Assembly: GCF_024124545.1 (NCBI RefSeq)
Contig: NZ_JAMXSF010000003.1
Coordinates: forward strand, 124,001-188,000
Direction: 5' to 3'
Origin: Pseudoalteromonas sp. XMcav2-N
GTDB taxonomy: Bacteria; Pseudomonadota; Gammaproteobacteria; Enterobacterales; Alteromonadaceae
DNA length: 64,000 nucleotides
Below are positions 24,288 through 34,277 of this stretch, in pieces (the stretch's first letter is position 1; every line of letters begins with the position of its first letter). The translations under genes and the position numbers were made by a program. The notes beneath the pieces were generated by a model, which worked only from the letters and a program-made list of their open reading frames with translations, did not search any database and was not told where the DNA came from.

Positions 24288-24637
24288 ATAGCTTGCCTGG
24301 CCAGCTCGAACATTGTTGTATTTGTTTGCCTGATAAGCTCGTGGCGTGGCATATCACATTGCGACATGACTTTACTCACAACCAGCTCGATTTCACATTG
24401 CAATGCCGAATTGAGTTGAGTAGCCCGGACCGTCCCATCTCCTACTCCTGCAAATAATGGTTGTAAAAACACACGACGTTTACAGAGCTGCTCCACGACT
24501 AAAGGCATTACCGGAGACTGCTCAGTAAAAACCCGACGGCAAATACTACTTACCAGACGACTGTATGTCGGCTCCATCATATTGGAAACAAGGCGACCTT
24601 TTTGCTCAGACTGCGGAGCACTTTCTATACTAAACAT
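24284..24637 (-). CDS. small unknown protein
   Basis: A 117-residue protein with no recognised family, signal peptide or membrane segment. It is Cys-containing (six Cys in all) and helical by composition. It overlaps the end of the REC-PilZ gene by 4 bp on the opposite strand. ATG 24637 is used; a TTG two codons earlier is possible and no ribosome site is clear. It may be spurious, although codon use looks like its neighbours. Confidence 0.45.
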   Translation of the reverse strand: MFSIESAPQSEQKGRLVSNMMEPTYSRLVSSICRRVFTEQSPVMPLVVEQLCKRRVFLQPLFAGVGDGTVRATQLNSALQCEIELVVSKVMSQCDMPRHELIRQTNTTMFELARQAI

Positions 24638-24787
24638 TTTCAAACCAATACATTATGTAATAACCCGATCCTAGCTACAAACAGCAAACTGGGGAATTAC
24701 ACAGGATTACAGCTCAGAGTCAGTTCCATTTGTTACTACGCTTTTAGATCGCTACAATACGCGCAAATTTACTAGCCGGAATATTGC

Positions 24788-25498
24788 GTGCACTTCGATA
24801 TACAGCCCATTGGTGTGATCCATTCACCCTACAAACAAAAGTTTGCCATTCCAAGACAACCTCGCCTTGTACCAGAAGCCAAAGCTAAGCTGGTATTCTG
24901 TGCAGACTTTAACCGAGAAGAGTTTGTACGCGGTATTGAGGAGTTTAGCCACCTGTGGTTGTTATTCCGCTTTCACGAGACCGCCGACAAAGGGTACTCT
25001 GCTTTGGTACGACCGCCACGGTTAGGCGGCAATGCGCGCAAAGGCGTATTCGCAACCCGCGCCACCTTCAGACCAAATGGCATTGGTATGAGTGCCGTAA
25101 AGCTCGAAGGTGTCGAGTACAAAAATGGTCAACTCGCACTACTGCTATCTGGAATAGACTTGCTCGACGGCACGCCGATAGTCGATATTAAACCCTATTT
25201 ACCCTATTCAGATGCTCTGGCCGGTGCTGCAGCGGGTTTTGCAGATACCCGCCCCGAGACGCAAATGACGGTGACTTTCAGTGAACAGGCCGAAGATTTT
25301 ATCTCTAAACAGGGTGATTACCCGGATTTAAGGGACTTTATTAGTAACGTGCTCAAACAAGACCCTCGCCCTGCATATAAGAAAAAACAGGAAAATCCGC
25401 AAAACTATGGCATGAACCTGTATGACTTTAATATTCGCTGGCAAGTAGATGGCGAACACAACCATGTCCTTGAAGTAGCCCAGGCAGAGTCGGATTGA
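24788..25498 (+). CDS. trmO: tRNA (adenine(37)-N6)-methyltransferase TrmO (TsaA/YaeB)
   Basis: A 236-residue protein with the TsaA fold: IQPIGVIHSPYKQKFAIPRQ at the N-terminus, FSHLWLLFRFH, RPPRLGGNARKGVFATR and RPNGIGMSAVKLEGV, then the VDIKPYLPYSDA loop. TrmO methylates N6 of t6A at position 37 of certain tRNAs using S-adenosylmethionine. The start is GTG at 24788. It is followed 157 bp later by proS. Confidence 0.94.
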   Translation: MHFDIQPIGVIHSPYKQKFAIPRQPRLVPEAKAKLVFCADFNREEFVRGIEEFSHLWLLFRFHETADKGYSALVRPPRLGGNARKGVFATRATFRPNGIGMSAVKLEGVEYKNGQLALLLSGIDLLDGTPIVDIKPYLPYSDALAGAAAGFADTRPETQMTVTFSEQAEDFISKQGDYPDLRDFISNVLKQDPRPAYKKKQENPQNYGMNLYDFNIRWQVDGEHNHVLEVAQAESD

Positions 25499-25655
25499 AC
25501 AAAAATCCCTCAGCTATCTGAACTGTCGCTTTTTCGCGATAAATAAAGCTTTTTAAGCGGTTTTAGCACTGTTAAACTAACCCGACAAAAATACTACAAC
25601 AACGTATGACTACTTTGGCCGAGGCCTGAGTAATCATCAATTGAACGGAACAAGT

Positions 25656-27380
25656 ATGCGTACCAGTCAATATATTTTAGCGACTCAAAAAGAGACGCCT
25701 GCAGATGCAGAAGTGATCAGCCATCAGCTGATGTTACGCGCGGGCATGATCCGCAAATTAGCCTCCGGTTTATACACTTGGTTACCTTCCGGCCTGAAAG
25801 TGCTGCGTAAAGTAGAAAAAATCGTCCGTGAAGAAATGGACAAAGCCGGCGCCATTGAAATGCTGATGCCCATCATTCAGCCCGCCGACTTATGGCAAGA
25901 GTCGGGCCGTTGGGAGCAATTCGGTCCTGAGCTACTGCGTATCAATGACAGACACAATCGTCCGTTCGCACTGGGCCCAACCCACGAAGAAGTGATCACT
26001 GATCTGGTGCGCCGTGAAGTCAGCAGCTACAAACAACTGCCACTGACCTTATATCAGGTTCAGACCAAAGTCCGTGACGAAGTACGCCCTCGTTTTGGTG
26101 TAATGCGTGCCCGTGAATTCACCATGAAAGATGCTTACTCTTTCCACCTGGACGAAGCGTGCCTGGAAAAAACCTATCAGGCAATGCACCAGGCCTACTG
26201 CAATATCTTTGAACGCCTGGGCCTGGATTACCGCCCGGTTATCGCAGATACAGGCTCAATCGGTGGTAGTGTGTCTCACGAGTTTCACGTCTTGGCTGAA
26301 TCGGGTGAAGATGCCATCGCTTTCAGCACTGAAAGTGACTATGCAGCTAACATCGAAAAGGCCGAAGCCGTTGCGCCCTCTGAGTCTCGCCCTGAGCCTT
26401 CGAAAGAACTGAATACTTTCGATACGCCTGAAGCCAACACGATAGCCGAATTAAAAGCAAAGTATGGTGTTAAACCACATCGTGGCGTGAAGACTCTGAT
26501 AGTCTACGGCGCGCCGGACGAAGACGATAAGCGTGGTCTGGTTGCGCTTATCCTGCGTGGCGATCACGAGCTGAATGAGCTGAAAGCTGAGAAACTTCCT
26601 CTGGTTGATTCACCACTGGAAATGGCAAAAGAAGAAGACATCGTTGCTGCAATTGGTGCTAAGCCAGGCTCACTGGGCCCGGTTGGTCTGAGCATGCCTG
26701 TTATCGTCGACCGCAGCGCTGCTGTCATGGCAGACTTCGTTGCAGGTGCGAACAAAAATGGCGTTCACTACAGCGGTATTAACTGGGATCGTGATGTTAC
26801 AGACTATACGGTTGCAGATCTGCGCAATGTGGTTGAAGGCGATCCAAGCCCGTGTGGTAAAGGCACACTACAGATCAAACGTGGTATTGAGGTTGGTCAC
26901 ATTTTCCAGCTAGGCACTAAGTACTCAGAAGCCATGAGCGCTGGCGTCCTAGGCGAAAGTGGAAAAAACCAGGTCATGACCATGGGCTGTTACGGTATTG
27001 GTGTTTCGCGTATCGTTGCGGCTGCCATCGAGCAGAATAATGACGATTACGGTATTAAGTGGCCACAGGCCATAGCGCCGTTTGAGCTGGCTATCGTACC
27101 AATGAATATGCATAAATCGCATCGCATCCCGGATATTGCACAAAAGTTTTATACTGACCTGCAAGCGGCTGGTGTTGAAGTACTATTCGACGATCGTAAA
27201 GAGCGTCCGGGTGTGATGTTTAACGACATGGAGCTATTGGGTGTGCCTTTTACACTGGTGATCGGCGAGCGTAACCTGGATAACAACCAGGTAGAGCTTA
27301 AGAACCGCCGTACTGGTGAAAAACTGATGCTGGACATTGACTCTGCGGTAGCTGAGATCGCAAAAGCATTGGGTAAATAA
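25656..27380 (+). CDS. proS: prolyl-tRNA synthetase
   Basis: A 574-residue bacterial-type ProRS with the editing insertion. It starts [20 protein letters not shown]. Class II motif 1 region, motif 2 ([20 protein letters not shown]) and motif 3 ([14 protein letters not shown]) are all present, with the INS domain between about 225 and 405 for clearing mischarged Ala-tRNA. ATG 25656 is chosen over an upstream TTG because it matches the family N-terminus. Essential for translation. Confidence 0.98.
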   Translation: MRTSQYILATQKETPADAEVISHQLMLRAGMIRKLASGLYTWLPSGLKVLRKVEKIVREEMDKAGAIEMLMPIIQPADLWQESGRWEQFGPELLRINDRHNRPFALGPTHEEVITDLVRREVSSYKQLPLTLYQVQTKVRDEVRPRFGVMRAREFTMKDAYSFHLDEACLEKTYQAMHQAYCNIFERLGLDYRPVIADTGSIGGSVSHEFHVLAESGEDAIAFSTESDYAANIEKAEAVAPSESRPEPSKELNTFDTPEANTIAELKAKYGVKPHRGVKTLIVYGAPDEDDKRGLVALILRGDHELNELKAEKLPLVDSPLEMAKEEDIVAAIGAKPGSLGPVGLSMPVIVDRSAAVMADFVAGANKNGVHYSGINWDRDVTDYTVADLRNVVEGDPSPCGKGTLQIKRGIEVGHIFQLGTKYSEAMSAGVLGESGKNQVMTMGCYGIGVSRIVAAAIEQNNDDYGIKWPQAIAPFELAIVPMNMHKSHRIPDIAQKFYTDLQAAGVEVLFDDRKERPGVMFNDMELLGVPFTLVIGERNLDNNQVELKNRRTGEKLMLDIDSAVAEIAKALGK

Positions 27381-27391
27381 CCCCTTTTCCG

Positions 27392-27421
27392 GCAGAGTGC
27401 ACTGAGCTGTGCTCTGCTTTA
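27392..27421 (+). terminator. imperfect hairpin after proS
   Basis: GCAGA..GCAC and GTGC..TCTGC pair with a small bulge, followed by TTTATCC. It begins 11 bp past the proS stop and is a likely terminator. Confidence 0.55.
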
Positions 27422-27511
27422 TCCTCACTGTCACAATAGCTTCTCTTAACTGCCCTGTTTTTGTCATCCCTCGTCTCTAACTTAGGGCTTATTACGCTCG
27501 AGAGTATGGCT

Positions 27512-28312
27512 ATGACACAAACCTACTATCCAACAATTTGGATCTCTGATGTACATCTGGGCTATAAAGACTGCAAAGCCGAGTTTCTGCTGGACTTTCT
27601 AAACAGCACACGTTGCGACACCCTGTATCTTGTCGGTGATATCGTAGACCTGTGGTCACTCAAACGGCAGTTTTTCTGGCACTCCAGCCACTACCAGGTA
27701 CTCGAATGTATTCAACGCAAGGCTGAAAATGGCACTAAAGTCATTTACATTCCCGGTAATCACGATGAAACTTTCCGCAATTACGTAGGTAAAACCCTGT
27801 TTCATGTTGAAGTACACAAAACTTATATTCATACCACATCTGCGGGCAAACAATTTTTGTTGTTACATGGTGATGATTTTGACTCAGCAACCCGCTATAA
27901 CAAACTGATCAGCATCATAGGCGATGCAGCCTATGATTTCTTGCTGTTTCTTAACCGCTGGACCAATCGAGTACGCAGGCTTTATGGCGGGCACTATTGG
28001 TCTTTGGCTTCGTGGTTAAAAAACCGGGTTCACAAGGCCCGTGAAGCAATCCATGCTTTTGAACAAGCAGCGGTGCACGAAGCAAAAAAACGCGGTGTTG
28101 ATGGCATTATTTGCGGTCACATACATCAACCAAGAATTGCTGTCATGGATGGTATCGTGTACTGCAATGATGGCGACTGGATAGAAAACTGCACTGCGCT
28201 GGTAGAAAATGAACAAGGCCGAATTGAATTACTGCATTGGTCTGACATTAAGAAGGTGTTGACCGTGGTCGAGCCTGAAGCTGCCTCCCCCGAGGATGTC
28301 AAGGCAGCCTGA
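27512..28312 (+). CDS. UDP-2,3-diacylglucosamine diphosphatase-like metallophosphoesterase
   Basis: A 266-residue calcineurin-fold hydrolase with the full LpxH-type motif set: SDVHLG, GDIVDLW, PGNHDE, LLHGDDFD and CGHIHQPR. It resembles the LpxH2-like branch (longer than E. coli LpxH), whose members cleave UDP-2,3-diacylglucosamine in lipid A synthesis or a related substrate. It could be a second copy if lpxH is elsewhere in the genome. ATG 27512 has GAGAG 7 bp upstream; 27506 is an alternative. Confidence 0.82.
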   Translation: MTQTYYPTIWISDVHLGYKDCKAEFLLDFLNSTRCDTLYLVGDIVDLWSLKRQFFWHSSHYQVLECIQRKAENGTKVIYIPGNHDETFRNYVGKTLFHVEVHKTYIHTTSAGKQFLLLHGDDFDSATRYNKLISIIGDAAYDFLLFLNRWTNRVRRLYGGHYWSLASWLKNRVHKAREAIHAFEQAAVHEAKKRGVDGIICGHIHQPRIAVMDGIVYCNDGDWIENCTALVENEQGRIELLHWSDIKKVLTVVEPEAASPEDVKAA

Positions 28313-28324
28313 ATTACCGCATGA

Positions 28325-28350
28325 GGTAGCATGGCATTATCCATGCTACC
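28325..28350. terminator. bidirectional hairpin between convergent genes
   Basis: GGTAGCATGG-CATTAT-CCATGCTACC is a perfect 10-bp stem with a 6-nt loop between the LpxH-like and natB-like genes. Weak T content on both sides; it could serve both. Confidence 0.6.
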
Positions 28351-28353
28351 AAT

Positions 28354-29562
28354 TTATCTGAATAATACGGATTCGCGACTGAACCAGCGTACACAGCAAC
28401 CCAACAGAGCCGCAGCGAGCAGAGTTGAAGCTAAAAAGATCAACGCAACCGCCTGGTAATCAACCGTCCCTTTAACAATTTCCTTGATGGCCAGCGCCAC
28501 ATTAGTGATTGGGATCCAAGCGGTTTTGGCATTTAAAGTCATATTCGGCAAAACGGAAACCACAATAGGCACAAACACCAACATACTCAGCGGTCCCATG
28601 TAATTTTGTGCCTCTTTAAAGCTGCGAGCATAAATGGAAATCGCCAGCACCAGAGACGACAGCATCATGGCAACGGGTAATAACAGAGCAAAAATCAGCA
28701 GAAAATCCCACTGTGTGACACTCGAAAATGCACTCAGGATAGGATCCAATGTACCAAACCCACTGGCAATCCCAATCCAGATGGCCATGCTAGACACAGT
28801 GACCAAAGCACAGGCAATAGAGCTAATAAGAATGGTCAGAAACTTGCCCAGCACCAATTGAGTGCGAGTCAGCGGTGTCAGTAGTAAGGTTTCCAGCGTA
28901 CCGCGCTCTTTCTCACCAGCACCCAGATCAATTGCAGGGTAACTGGCGCCCATCAATACCAGCGGGATCAGCATGTAGGGAATAAACGCACCGATTTTCT
29001 CACCAATGTTTTCGCGCCTGTCAGCCGTGTCCACTTTTTCCATTATTACAGGTTTAAGTACAGCCGCTTGTTTATTCGCTTCAACACCCAGTTCAGTGAG
29101 AGCCTGCTCTGTCAGTTTGGCCGAATACTCGTCAATGGCCTTTTTTATCCGGCCATAAATAAAATTAATAGACTGCGCATCATTAAAGACCACCTGAAAC
29201 CGGGTTTGTTCACCCAGAGTCACCTGTTCCTTGGGAGTTGACGGAATGTAGATCCCCACGTCAATAATACCTCTTCTGACAGCATCACTGAGTGCGTCAA
29301 CACTGTCGAGCTTAGTATCGCCCTCATAGCGTTTAAAACTGCGATGATAGAACAAGGTCTCGGCGAAAGGACGGGCAAAGTCCTCGTTAACCACATAGAA
29401 CGTATGAACCTTTTGCTCTGCCTCTAAAGCTGCTTTAGAAGTCAGAAAAGCGACAAAAGCAAATAAAACTGGAAAGATAACGATGGGAAGCGCAATCACA
29501 AAAAACAATGTTTTGCGGTCTCTTAGTAATTCGCGCAGCTCCTTCAGCATGACTTCAAACAT
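28354..29562 (-). CDS. natB: ABC-2 type permease, NatB-like
   Basis: A 402-residue permease. One N-terminal membrane helix (residues 18-42) is followed by a large extracytoplasmic domain and then five or six C-terminal helices, with PAIDLGAGEKERGTLETLLL preceding the core, as in NatB Na+ exporters and related ABC-2 permeases. It overlaps the ATPase gene by 8 bp. The exported substrate is not certain. Confidence 0.85.
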   Translation of the reverse strand: MFEVMLKELRELLRDRKTLFFVIALPIVIFPVLFAFVAFLTSKAALEAEQKVHTFYVVNEDFARPFAETLFYHRSFKRYEGDTKLDSVDALSDAVRRGIIDVGIYIPSTPKEQVTLGEQTRFQVVFNDAQSINFIYGRIKKAIDEYSAKLTEQALTELGVEANKQAAVLKPVIMEKVDTADRRENIGEKIGAFIPYMLIPLVLMGASYPAIDLGAGEKERGTLETLLLTPLTRTQLVLGKFLTILISSIACALVTVSSMAIWIGIASGFGTLDPILSAFSSVTQWDFLLIFALLLPVAMMLSSLVLAISIYARSFKEAQNYMGPLSMLVFVPIVVSVLPNMTLNAKTAWIPITNVALAIKEIVKGTVDYQAVALIFLASTLLAAALLGCCVRWFSRESVLFR

Positions 29563-30340
29563 ATCGCTCTCCCTGAATGATAGTTAAAAACGCCTGATTG
29601 AGCTCGCTGTTTTGCCCCTGCTCGCGAAAAGCGGTCAGGCTGCCTTCAAAACAGCTGATGCCTTTGTCAATCACACACACCCGATCACATAACATATCGA
29701 CTTCATCAAGGTGATGCGTAGAGAATATGACCGGCGTGCCCTGCTCTTTTAATTGCCTGATAAAAGACAGTAACGTTTGCTTGGTCATAATATCCAGACC
29801 TGTTGTTGGCTCGTCCAGGATGACCACCTGTGGGTCATGAATTACCGCTCGGGCTATACTGGTTTTCTGTTTCATGCCGGTAGATAAGCTGTCTGAGCGC
29901 TTATCCAGGAACGAGGTCATATCCAGCGTTTCGAACAATAGTTCACAGCGGGTCTTTAACTCTTTGCCTCTAAGGCCATGTAATCTGGCAAAGTACTCGA
30001 CATTTTCTTTTGCACTCAGGCGCCCATACAAGCCGGTAGTGCCAGACAAAAAGCCGATATGACGCCTGCCATGTAGCGGGTTTTTGACGATATCTTGCCC
30101 GGCGACAATGATAGCCCCGCTGTCAGGAGACAGTGCCGTTGACAGCAACCTGAGCGTGGTTGTTTTACCAGCCCCATTAGGGCCGAGTAACCCCAATACT
30201 TCCCCTCTTTGACACTGAAACGACACAGATTCAACCGAATGAAAATAACCGTCTCTTTCTCTGGGGTCGTCACTGGTTTTATTTTTGTTGTGCTCCCTGC
30301 TGAGCTTAAAGCGCTTTTTTAAACCCTCAACCTGTATCAC
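29555..30340 (-). CDS. natA: ABC transporter ATP-binding protein, NatA-like
   Basis: A 261-residue ATPase: Walker A LLGPNGAGKTTTLRLL, signature DSLSTGMKQKTSIARA, Walker B VVILDEPTTGLD, and the H-loop STHHLDEV. It pairs with the NatB-like permease (8-bp overlap). Its start overlaps the stop of the DUF3025 gene by 4 bp, so all three are one operon. It powers export across the inner membrane. Confidence 0.92.
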   Translation of the reverse strand: MIQVEGLKKRFKLSREHNKNKTSDDPRERDGYFHSVESVSFQCQRGEVLGLLGPNGAGKTTTLRLLSTALSPDSGAIIVAGQDIVKNPLHGRRHIGFLSGTTGLYGRLSAKENVEYFARLHGLRGKELKTRCELLFETLDMTSFLDKRSDSLSTGMKQKTSIARAVIHDPQVVILDEPTTGLDIMTKQTLLSFIRQLKEQGTPVIFSTHHLDEVDMLCDRVCVIDKGISCFEGSLTAFREQGQNSELNQAFLTIIQGERYV

Positions 30341-31158
30341 TGTGTGTCCTTTTTTGCTGCCGGTAGTCGTTTGGGGCGGAAATAATCGGTATCGCTATAA
30401 AAAGCCAGGTCCTGCTGACCTTGATGCCATTGGGGTATCCCAAGTAAGGGTAAAGGTGACATATGCTTATTGTTGTCCAGCAACCCCTGACGTTCTATCA
30501 TATTGACCAGTTTCTGGTCTAAATGACGATACTGAAGCTTTAAAGGCAAGTGATAAAAAGCTTCATCTACTTCGATGCATATGACCTTGCCCGTAAGACC
30601 GGTAAAAGGCTTAGTCAGCATTTCGTAGTTTGCATGACCAAATACAAAGGGTAGCAGGTTGTGATGCCACATCGCACTGTATTCATAAAATACTTCCTGC
30701 CATTGGTGGGCACGTAATGCCGTTTGCCAGCTGATATCAGGTACCGCCAATACCACCCCGCATTCGTCGAATAATGTCAGCGCATTGCGCTTTTTACTAC
30801 GCTGCTTCAGGCCATGTTCGCCGATTTCCTGCATATGCAATCGATTCAGCAAAGACTTCGTTTGTGGAAACAGGCACCAGATAAGGGCACCAAAAAAATC
30901 ATGCCAGTTGTTTTCGCGGGTGGGAATACGATTTGTCTGTGCAATGATCTCTTCGTAATACAGAGTTTCGCCTTCCAGCTCACTATTGGGTGTAAATACC
31001 ACATCCCGATTGTGTTGCTGATCTTTTTGGCCATTCAGCCAGTCAAATGACGGCCAGTCAGTTTGGTGGCTAAGTGAAAACAGTTCTTCTAAATGTTCAA
31101 AAGGTGCCTGACTGAACAGGTCTGCATGCCAGTGCTCTGGCGCGGTGAATTTATTCAT
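30337..31158 (-). CDS. DUF3025 protein
   Basis: A 273-residue cytoplasmic protein of unknown function. FVFGHANYEMLTKPFTGLTG and ICIEVDEAF mark it as DUF3025, and there is no signal peptide. It is the first gene of an operon with natA and natB, overlapping natA by 4 bp. The link to transport is by position only. Confidence 0.8.
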   Translation of the reverse strand: MNKFTAPEHWHADLFSQAPFEHLEELFSLSHQTDWPSFDWLNGQKDQQHNRDVVFTPNSELEGETLYYEEIIAQTNRIPTRENNWHDFFGALIWCLFPQTKSLLNRLHMQEIGEHGLKQRSKKRNALTLFDECGVVLAVPDISWQTALRAHQWQEVFYEYSAMWHHNLLPFVFGHANYEMLTKPFTGLTGKVICIEVDEAFYHLPLKLQYRHLDQKLVNMIERQGLLDNNKHMSPLPLLGIPQWHQGQQDLAFYSDTDYFRPKRLPAAKKDTQ

Positions 31159-31342
31159 ATTGCCGATATGTCTTTCTCAGGCAGTGTTCAAAGCTGGCAT
31201 TTTACCTCACCCGAACCCAATACCCCAAGCTTACTTTGTTTAGTAAATCGCCAATTTCGTCAATTATCGCCAAAAGTCGAAATATCAGTGTAAATAACGT
31301 TATACTAGCGGCATATAACAACAAGCGAAGATAAATAACACT

Positions 31343-32974
31343 ATGAAACTAAAACTAGCGCTAAGCGCACTGTCTGTTGCTGTGTTAGCTGGCTGTATGG
31401 CAACACAAACCAATCAGCCTGGCGATGTAACCGCCGCTTATAACAGCATCAATGCCGACCAACTGGCAACCCACATTAAAACTCTGGCCTCTGACGAGTT
31501 TGGTGGTCGTGCCCCTTCTACCAAAGGCGAAGAACTTACTCTGGCCTATCTGAAAAAGCATTTCACCGAGTTGGGTTTCCAACCAGGCAATGGTGACAGC
31601 TTCTTCCAGGAGGTCCCTTTGGTATCTATCGAAGCCGATCCGAACATGACGCTAAGTATTGGTGGTAAAGACTACGAATATAAAAAAGACATGGTAATGG
31701 GCACGGGTCGTATCAGTAAATTAGAGTCGATTAAAGATTCTGAACTGGTGTTTGTCGGTTATGGTGTCAATGCACCTGAATATGACTGGAACGACTACGA
31801 AGGTCTGGATGTACGTGGCAAAACTGTGGTCATGCTGGTAAACGATCCGGGCTTTGCACGTAAAGACCCTGCTTTGTTCACGGGTGAAGCCATGACTTAC
31901 TATGGTCGCTGGACTTACAAATATGAAGAAGCAAGCCGTCAGGGCGCTGCAGGTGCTATTATCGTTCACGAAACCGCACCAGCTTCTTACCCTTGGAGCG
32001 TTGTTGAGAATTCGTGGAGTGGTCCTCAGTTTGGCTTCCAGAAAGAAAACAACAACATGGACCGCGTCGCTGTTGAGGGCTGGGTAACCAGTGATGTTGC
32101 CAAAGAGCTGTTTGCAAAAGCTGGCCTGGACTTTGCCGAAGCAAAAGAAAAAGCCGCTGCTGGTGCGTACCATGCAGACATGGGCGATTTAACAGCGTCT
32201 GTTACTGTAAAAAGTAAGATCAGCACTTCAACGTCTTATAACTTCATCGCGACTTTGCCTGGTGCAAAGCACAGTGACGAGCACATCATCTACTCAGCTC
32301 ACTGGGATCACTTAGGCACAGATCCTAACCGCAAAGGTGATAAAATTTATAACGGTGCTCATGACAATGCAACCGGCACAGGTGGCATGATCGAAGTCGC
32401 TGAAGCTTTCAGCAAGCTGCCCGTTAAACCAGACCGTTCAGTCACGTTCCTGGCTGTTACCGCCGAAGAACAGGGCCTGCTGGGCTCAAAGTTCTACGCC
32501 GCAAACCCGGTTATCCCAGCCGATAAAACGGTTGCCAACATCAACATGGACAGCCTTAACCTACTGGGTAAAGTAAAAGACATCAGCGTCGTGGGTATTG
32601 GTAAATCATCACTGGACGAAATGCTGGAAACCGCCGCGAAAGCACAAAACCGCCTTGTCTCTGGCGATCCACGTCCGGCAGCTGGCGGCTACTACCGCTC
32701 TGATCACTTTGCCTTTGCCAACATGGGTGTTCCGGCCATGTATGCCGGTGGTGGAACAGAAGCACGTGACGAAGCCACAGCACAATACCGTAAGCGCATG
32801 AGCTTAGTGCTACGTGGCTGCTATCACCAACCTTGTGATCGCTACCGTGATGAGTGGGACTTAAGCGGTGCCGTACAGGATCTTCAGTTATTCTTCCAGG
32901 TTGGCTACGACATTTCTCAGCAGAGCGACTGGCCTACGTGGAAAGCAACCTCTGAGTTCCAACGCAACAAATAA
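31343..32974 (+). CDS. M28 family zinc aminopeptidase lipoprotein
   Basis: A 543-residue exported peptidase. A lipoprotein signal (LSVAVLAGC, Cys18) anchors it outside. A PA-type insert domain is followed by the M28 core: HWDHLG, GAHDNATGTGG, TAEEQGLLGSKFY and SLNLLG, giving the two zinc ligands and the catalytic Glu. It removes N-terminal residues from peptides. The stop is 6 bp before a Fur-like site that serves the next gene. Confidence 0.93.
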   Translation: MKLKLALSALSVAVLAGCMATQTNQPGDVTAAYNSINADQLATHIKTLASDEFGGRAPSTKGEELTLAYLKKHFTELGFQPGNGDSFFQEVPLVSIEADPNMTLSIGGKDYEYKKDMVMGTGRISKLESIKDSELVFVGYGVNAPEYDWNDYEGLDVRGKTVVMLVNDPGFARKDPALFTGEAMTYYGRWTYKYEEASRQGAAGAIIVHETAPASYPWSVVENSWSGPQFGFQKENNNMDRVAVEGWVTSDVAKELFAKAGLDFAEAKEKAAAGAYHADMGDLTASVTVKSKISTSTSYNFIATLPGAKHSDEHIIYSAHWDHLGTDPNRKGDKIYNGAHDNATGTGGMIEVAEAFSKLPVKPDRSVTFLAVTAEEQGLLGSKFYAANPVIPADKTVANINMDSLNLLGKVKDISVVGIGKSSLDEMLETAAKAQNRLVSGDPRPAAGGYYRSDHFAFANMGVPAMYAGGGTEARDEATAQYRKRMSLVLRGCYHQPCDRYRDEWDLSGAVQDLQLFFQVGYDISQQSDWPTWKATSEFQRNK

Positions 32975-32979
32975 ATACA

Positions 32980-33008
32980 AATGATATTGATTTTCATTTA
33001 ATATCATT
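32980..33008 (+). promoter_or_regulatory. Fur-box-like site before metal transporter gene
   Basis: GATATTGATTTTCATTTAA (32983-33001) matches 13 of 19 positions of the Fur consensus GATAATGATAATCATTATC. The flanks form a second perfect dyad: AATGATATT (32980-32988) with AATATCATT (33000-33008). Overlapping Fur sites of this kind repress when metal is plentiful. The downstream gene is a predicted metal transporter, and fur itself lies at 52278. Confidence 0.65.
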
Positions 33009-33010
33009 CT

Positions 33011-33044
33011 AAAGTGCAACTGTGTTTTCAATCGGTTGCACTTT
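33011..33044 (+). promoter_or_regulatory. 10-bp hairpin directly before the transporter start
   Basis: AAAGTGCAAC and GTTGCACTTT form a perfect 10-bp stem around a 14-nt loop; one T and then the ATG (33046) follow. It could be the terminator of the M28 gene or a leader hairpin that hides the transporter's start. There is no ribosome site between hairpin and ATG. Confidence 0.55.
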
Positions 33045-33045
33045 T

Positions 33046-34209
33046 ATGCTCTCACAATCCTATTCTGTAACAACCAGAAGCAGATCTGCACTCTCCTCCT
33101 TGCTGGCAAACAAACGATTATTACTGCCATTTTTACTCTGCCTGGCTGCCGCCTTTGAGCCTCTGCGCGCCCTTACTATCGCAACACTCGCCGACGCATT
33201 TTTTCAGGTAAGTGTGTTTGTTGCCGGAACACTGGCAATCTATTACTTTTTGATCGACAGGTTACCTCAACTGGAACTCAGTTACCTGAAAGCCAAGTCC
33301 CCTGTGCTGGAAATTGCAATGGCAGCGGTGCTGGGTGCACTGCCGGGCTGCGGCGGCGCAATCATAGTGGTCACGCAGTTTACCAAAGGACAGGCAAGCT
33401 TTGCTTCTGTGGTTGCTGTACTAACGGCCACCATGGGGGATGCTGCTTTTTTACTCTTGGCAAAACAACCTCTCGAAGGGTTGATAATTATCGCTTTAGG
33501 TATCGCTGTAGGCATTGCCAGTGGTTTGACTGTAAACTTGCTCCACAAGCCTGAGTTTTGCCAGCCAAACCTGCAAAGTAAAAACGCCATACAATGCAAA
33601 GCGCCCTCTGCTGCCATTCGCTTCAGTGAGCCGGTCTGGCGCTGGGCACTTATACCCAGTCTAATCATTGCGTTGCTGATTGCGTTTAACACAAACCTGG
33701 GCGTCTTCACACAGCCTGTAGAGCTGGCAGGGGCTGCCTTAGCCATATTTGCGCTCACTATCTGGGCACTTTCTTCGAAGGGGCAAAGTTACCGCGAAGT
33801 CACAGCTGAAGATGATGAACAGGATCCCCCATCCAAACTGGCTAAAGTCATACACGACACCCACTTTGTCACCGCCTGGGTTGTTGCCAGCTTTATGCTC
33901 TACGAGCTGTCTGTTGCGCTGTTTGGCCTGGATCTGGCAGCCTGGTTTTCTGAGTACGCAGTATTTGCCCCTCTTATCGCGGTTGCCATTGGGTTACTAC
34001 CTGGCTGTGGGCCGCAAATAGTGGTGACCACTCTTTACATTCAGGGGATTTTACCTTTCAGTGCACTGGCGGCAAATGCGGTTGCTAACGATGGTGACGC
34101 GTTGTTTCCTGCCCTTGCGCTGGCACCTGGGGCAGCTGTTTTGGCAACAGTTTATTCCGCCATACCCGCGCTTCTTGTCGGATATGGCCTGTACTACTTT
34201 GCCGTATAG
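33046..34209 (+). CDS. ArsP_2/DUF2899-type metal transporter
   Basis: A 387-residue protein with about 10 membrane helices in two repeats, each with a PGCG motif: ALPGCGGAIIVVTQF (about 102-116) and LLPGCGPQIVVTTLY (about 320-334). This is the ArsP_2 family, often annotated as a putative manganese or heavy-metal exporter. The Fur-like box suggests metal control. ATG 33046 is chosen because an upstream GTG lies inside the hairpin loop. The metal is not known. Confidence 0.72.
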   Translation: MLSQSYSVTTRSRSALSSLLANKRLLLPFLLCLAAAFEPLRALTIATLADAFFQVSVFVAGTLAIYYFLIDRLPQLELSYLKAKSPVLEIAMAAVLGALPGCGGAIIVVTQFTKGQASFASVVAVLTATMGDAAFLLLAKQPLEGLIIIALGIAVGIASGLTVNLLHKPEFCQPNLQSKNAIQCKAPSAAIRFSEPVWRWALIPSLIIALLIAFNTNLGVFTQPVELAGAALAIFALTIWALSSKGQSYREVTAEDDEQDPPSKLAKVIHDTHFVTAWVVASFMLYELSVALFGLDLAAWFSEYAVFAPLIAVAIGLLPGCGPQIVVTTLYIQGILPFSALAANAVANDGDALFPALALAPGAAVLATVYSAIPALLVGYGLYYFAV

Positions 34210-34218
34210 TAAAAGCAA

Positions 34219-34240
34219 AAGGCCTGCAGACGCAGGCCTT
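34219..34240. terminator. bidirectional terminator
   Basis: AAGGCCTGC-AGAC-GCAGGCCTT is a perfect 9-bp stem with a tetraloop. On the minus strand it continues TTTGCTTTT. It lies between the convergent transporter gene and the last gene of the sigma-controlled operon and likely serves the latter. Confidence 0.8.
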
Positions 34241-34277
34241 GTTAACTACATGGTGACAAATGAAGTGGTGCTAAAAA

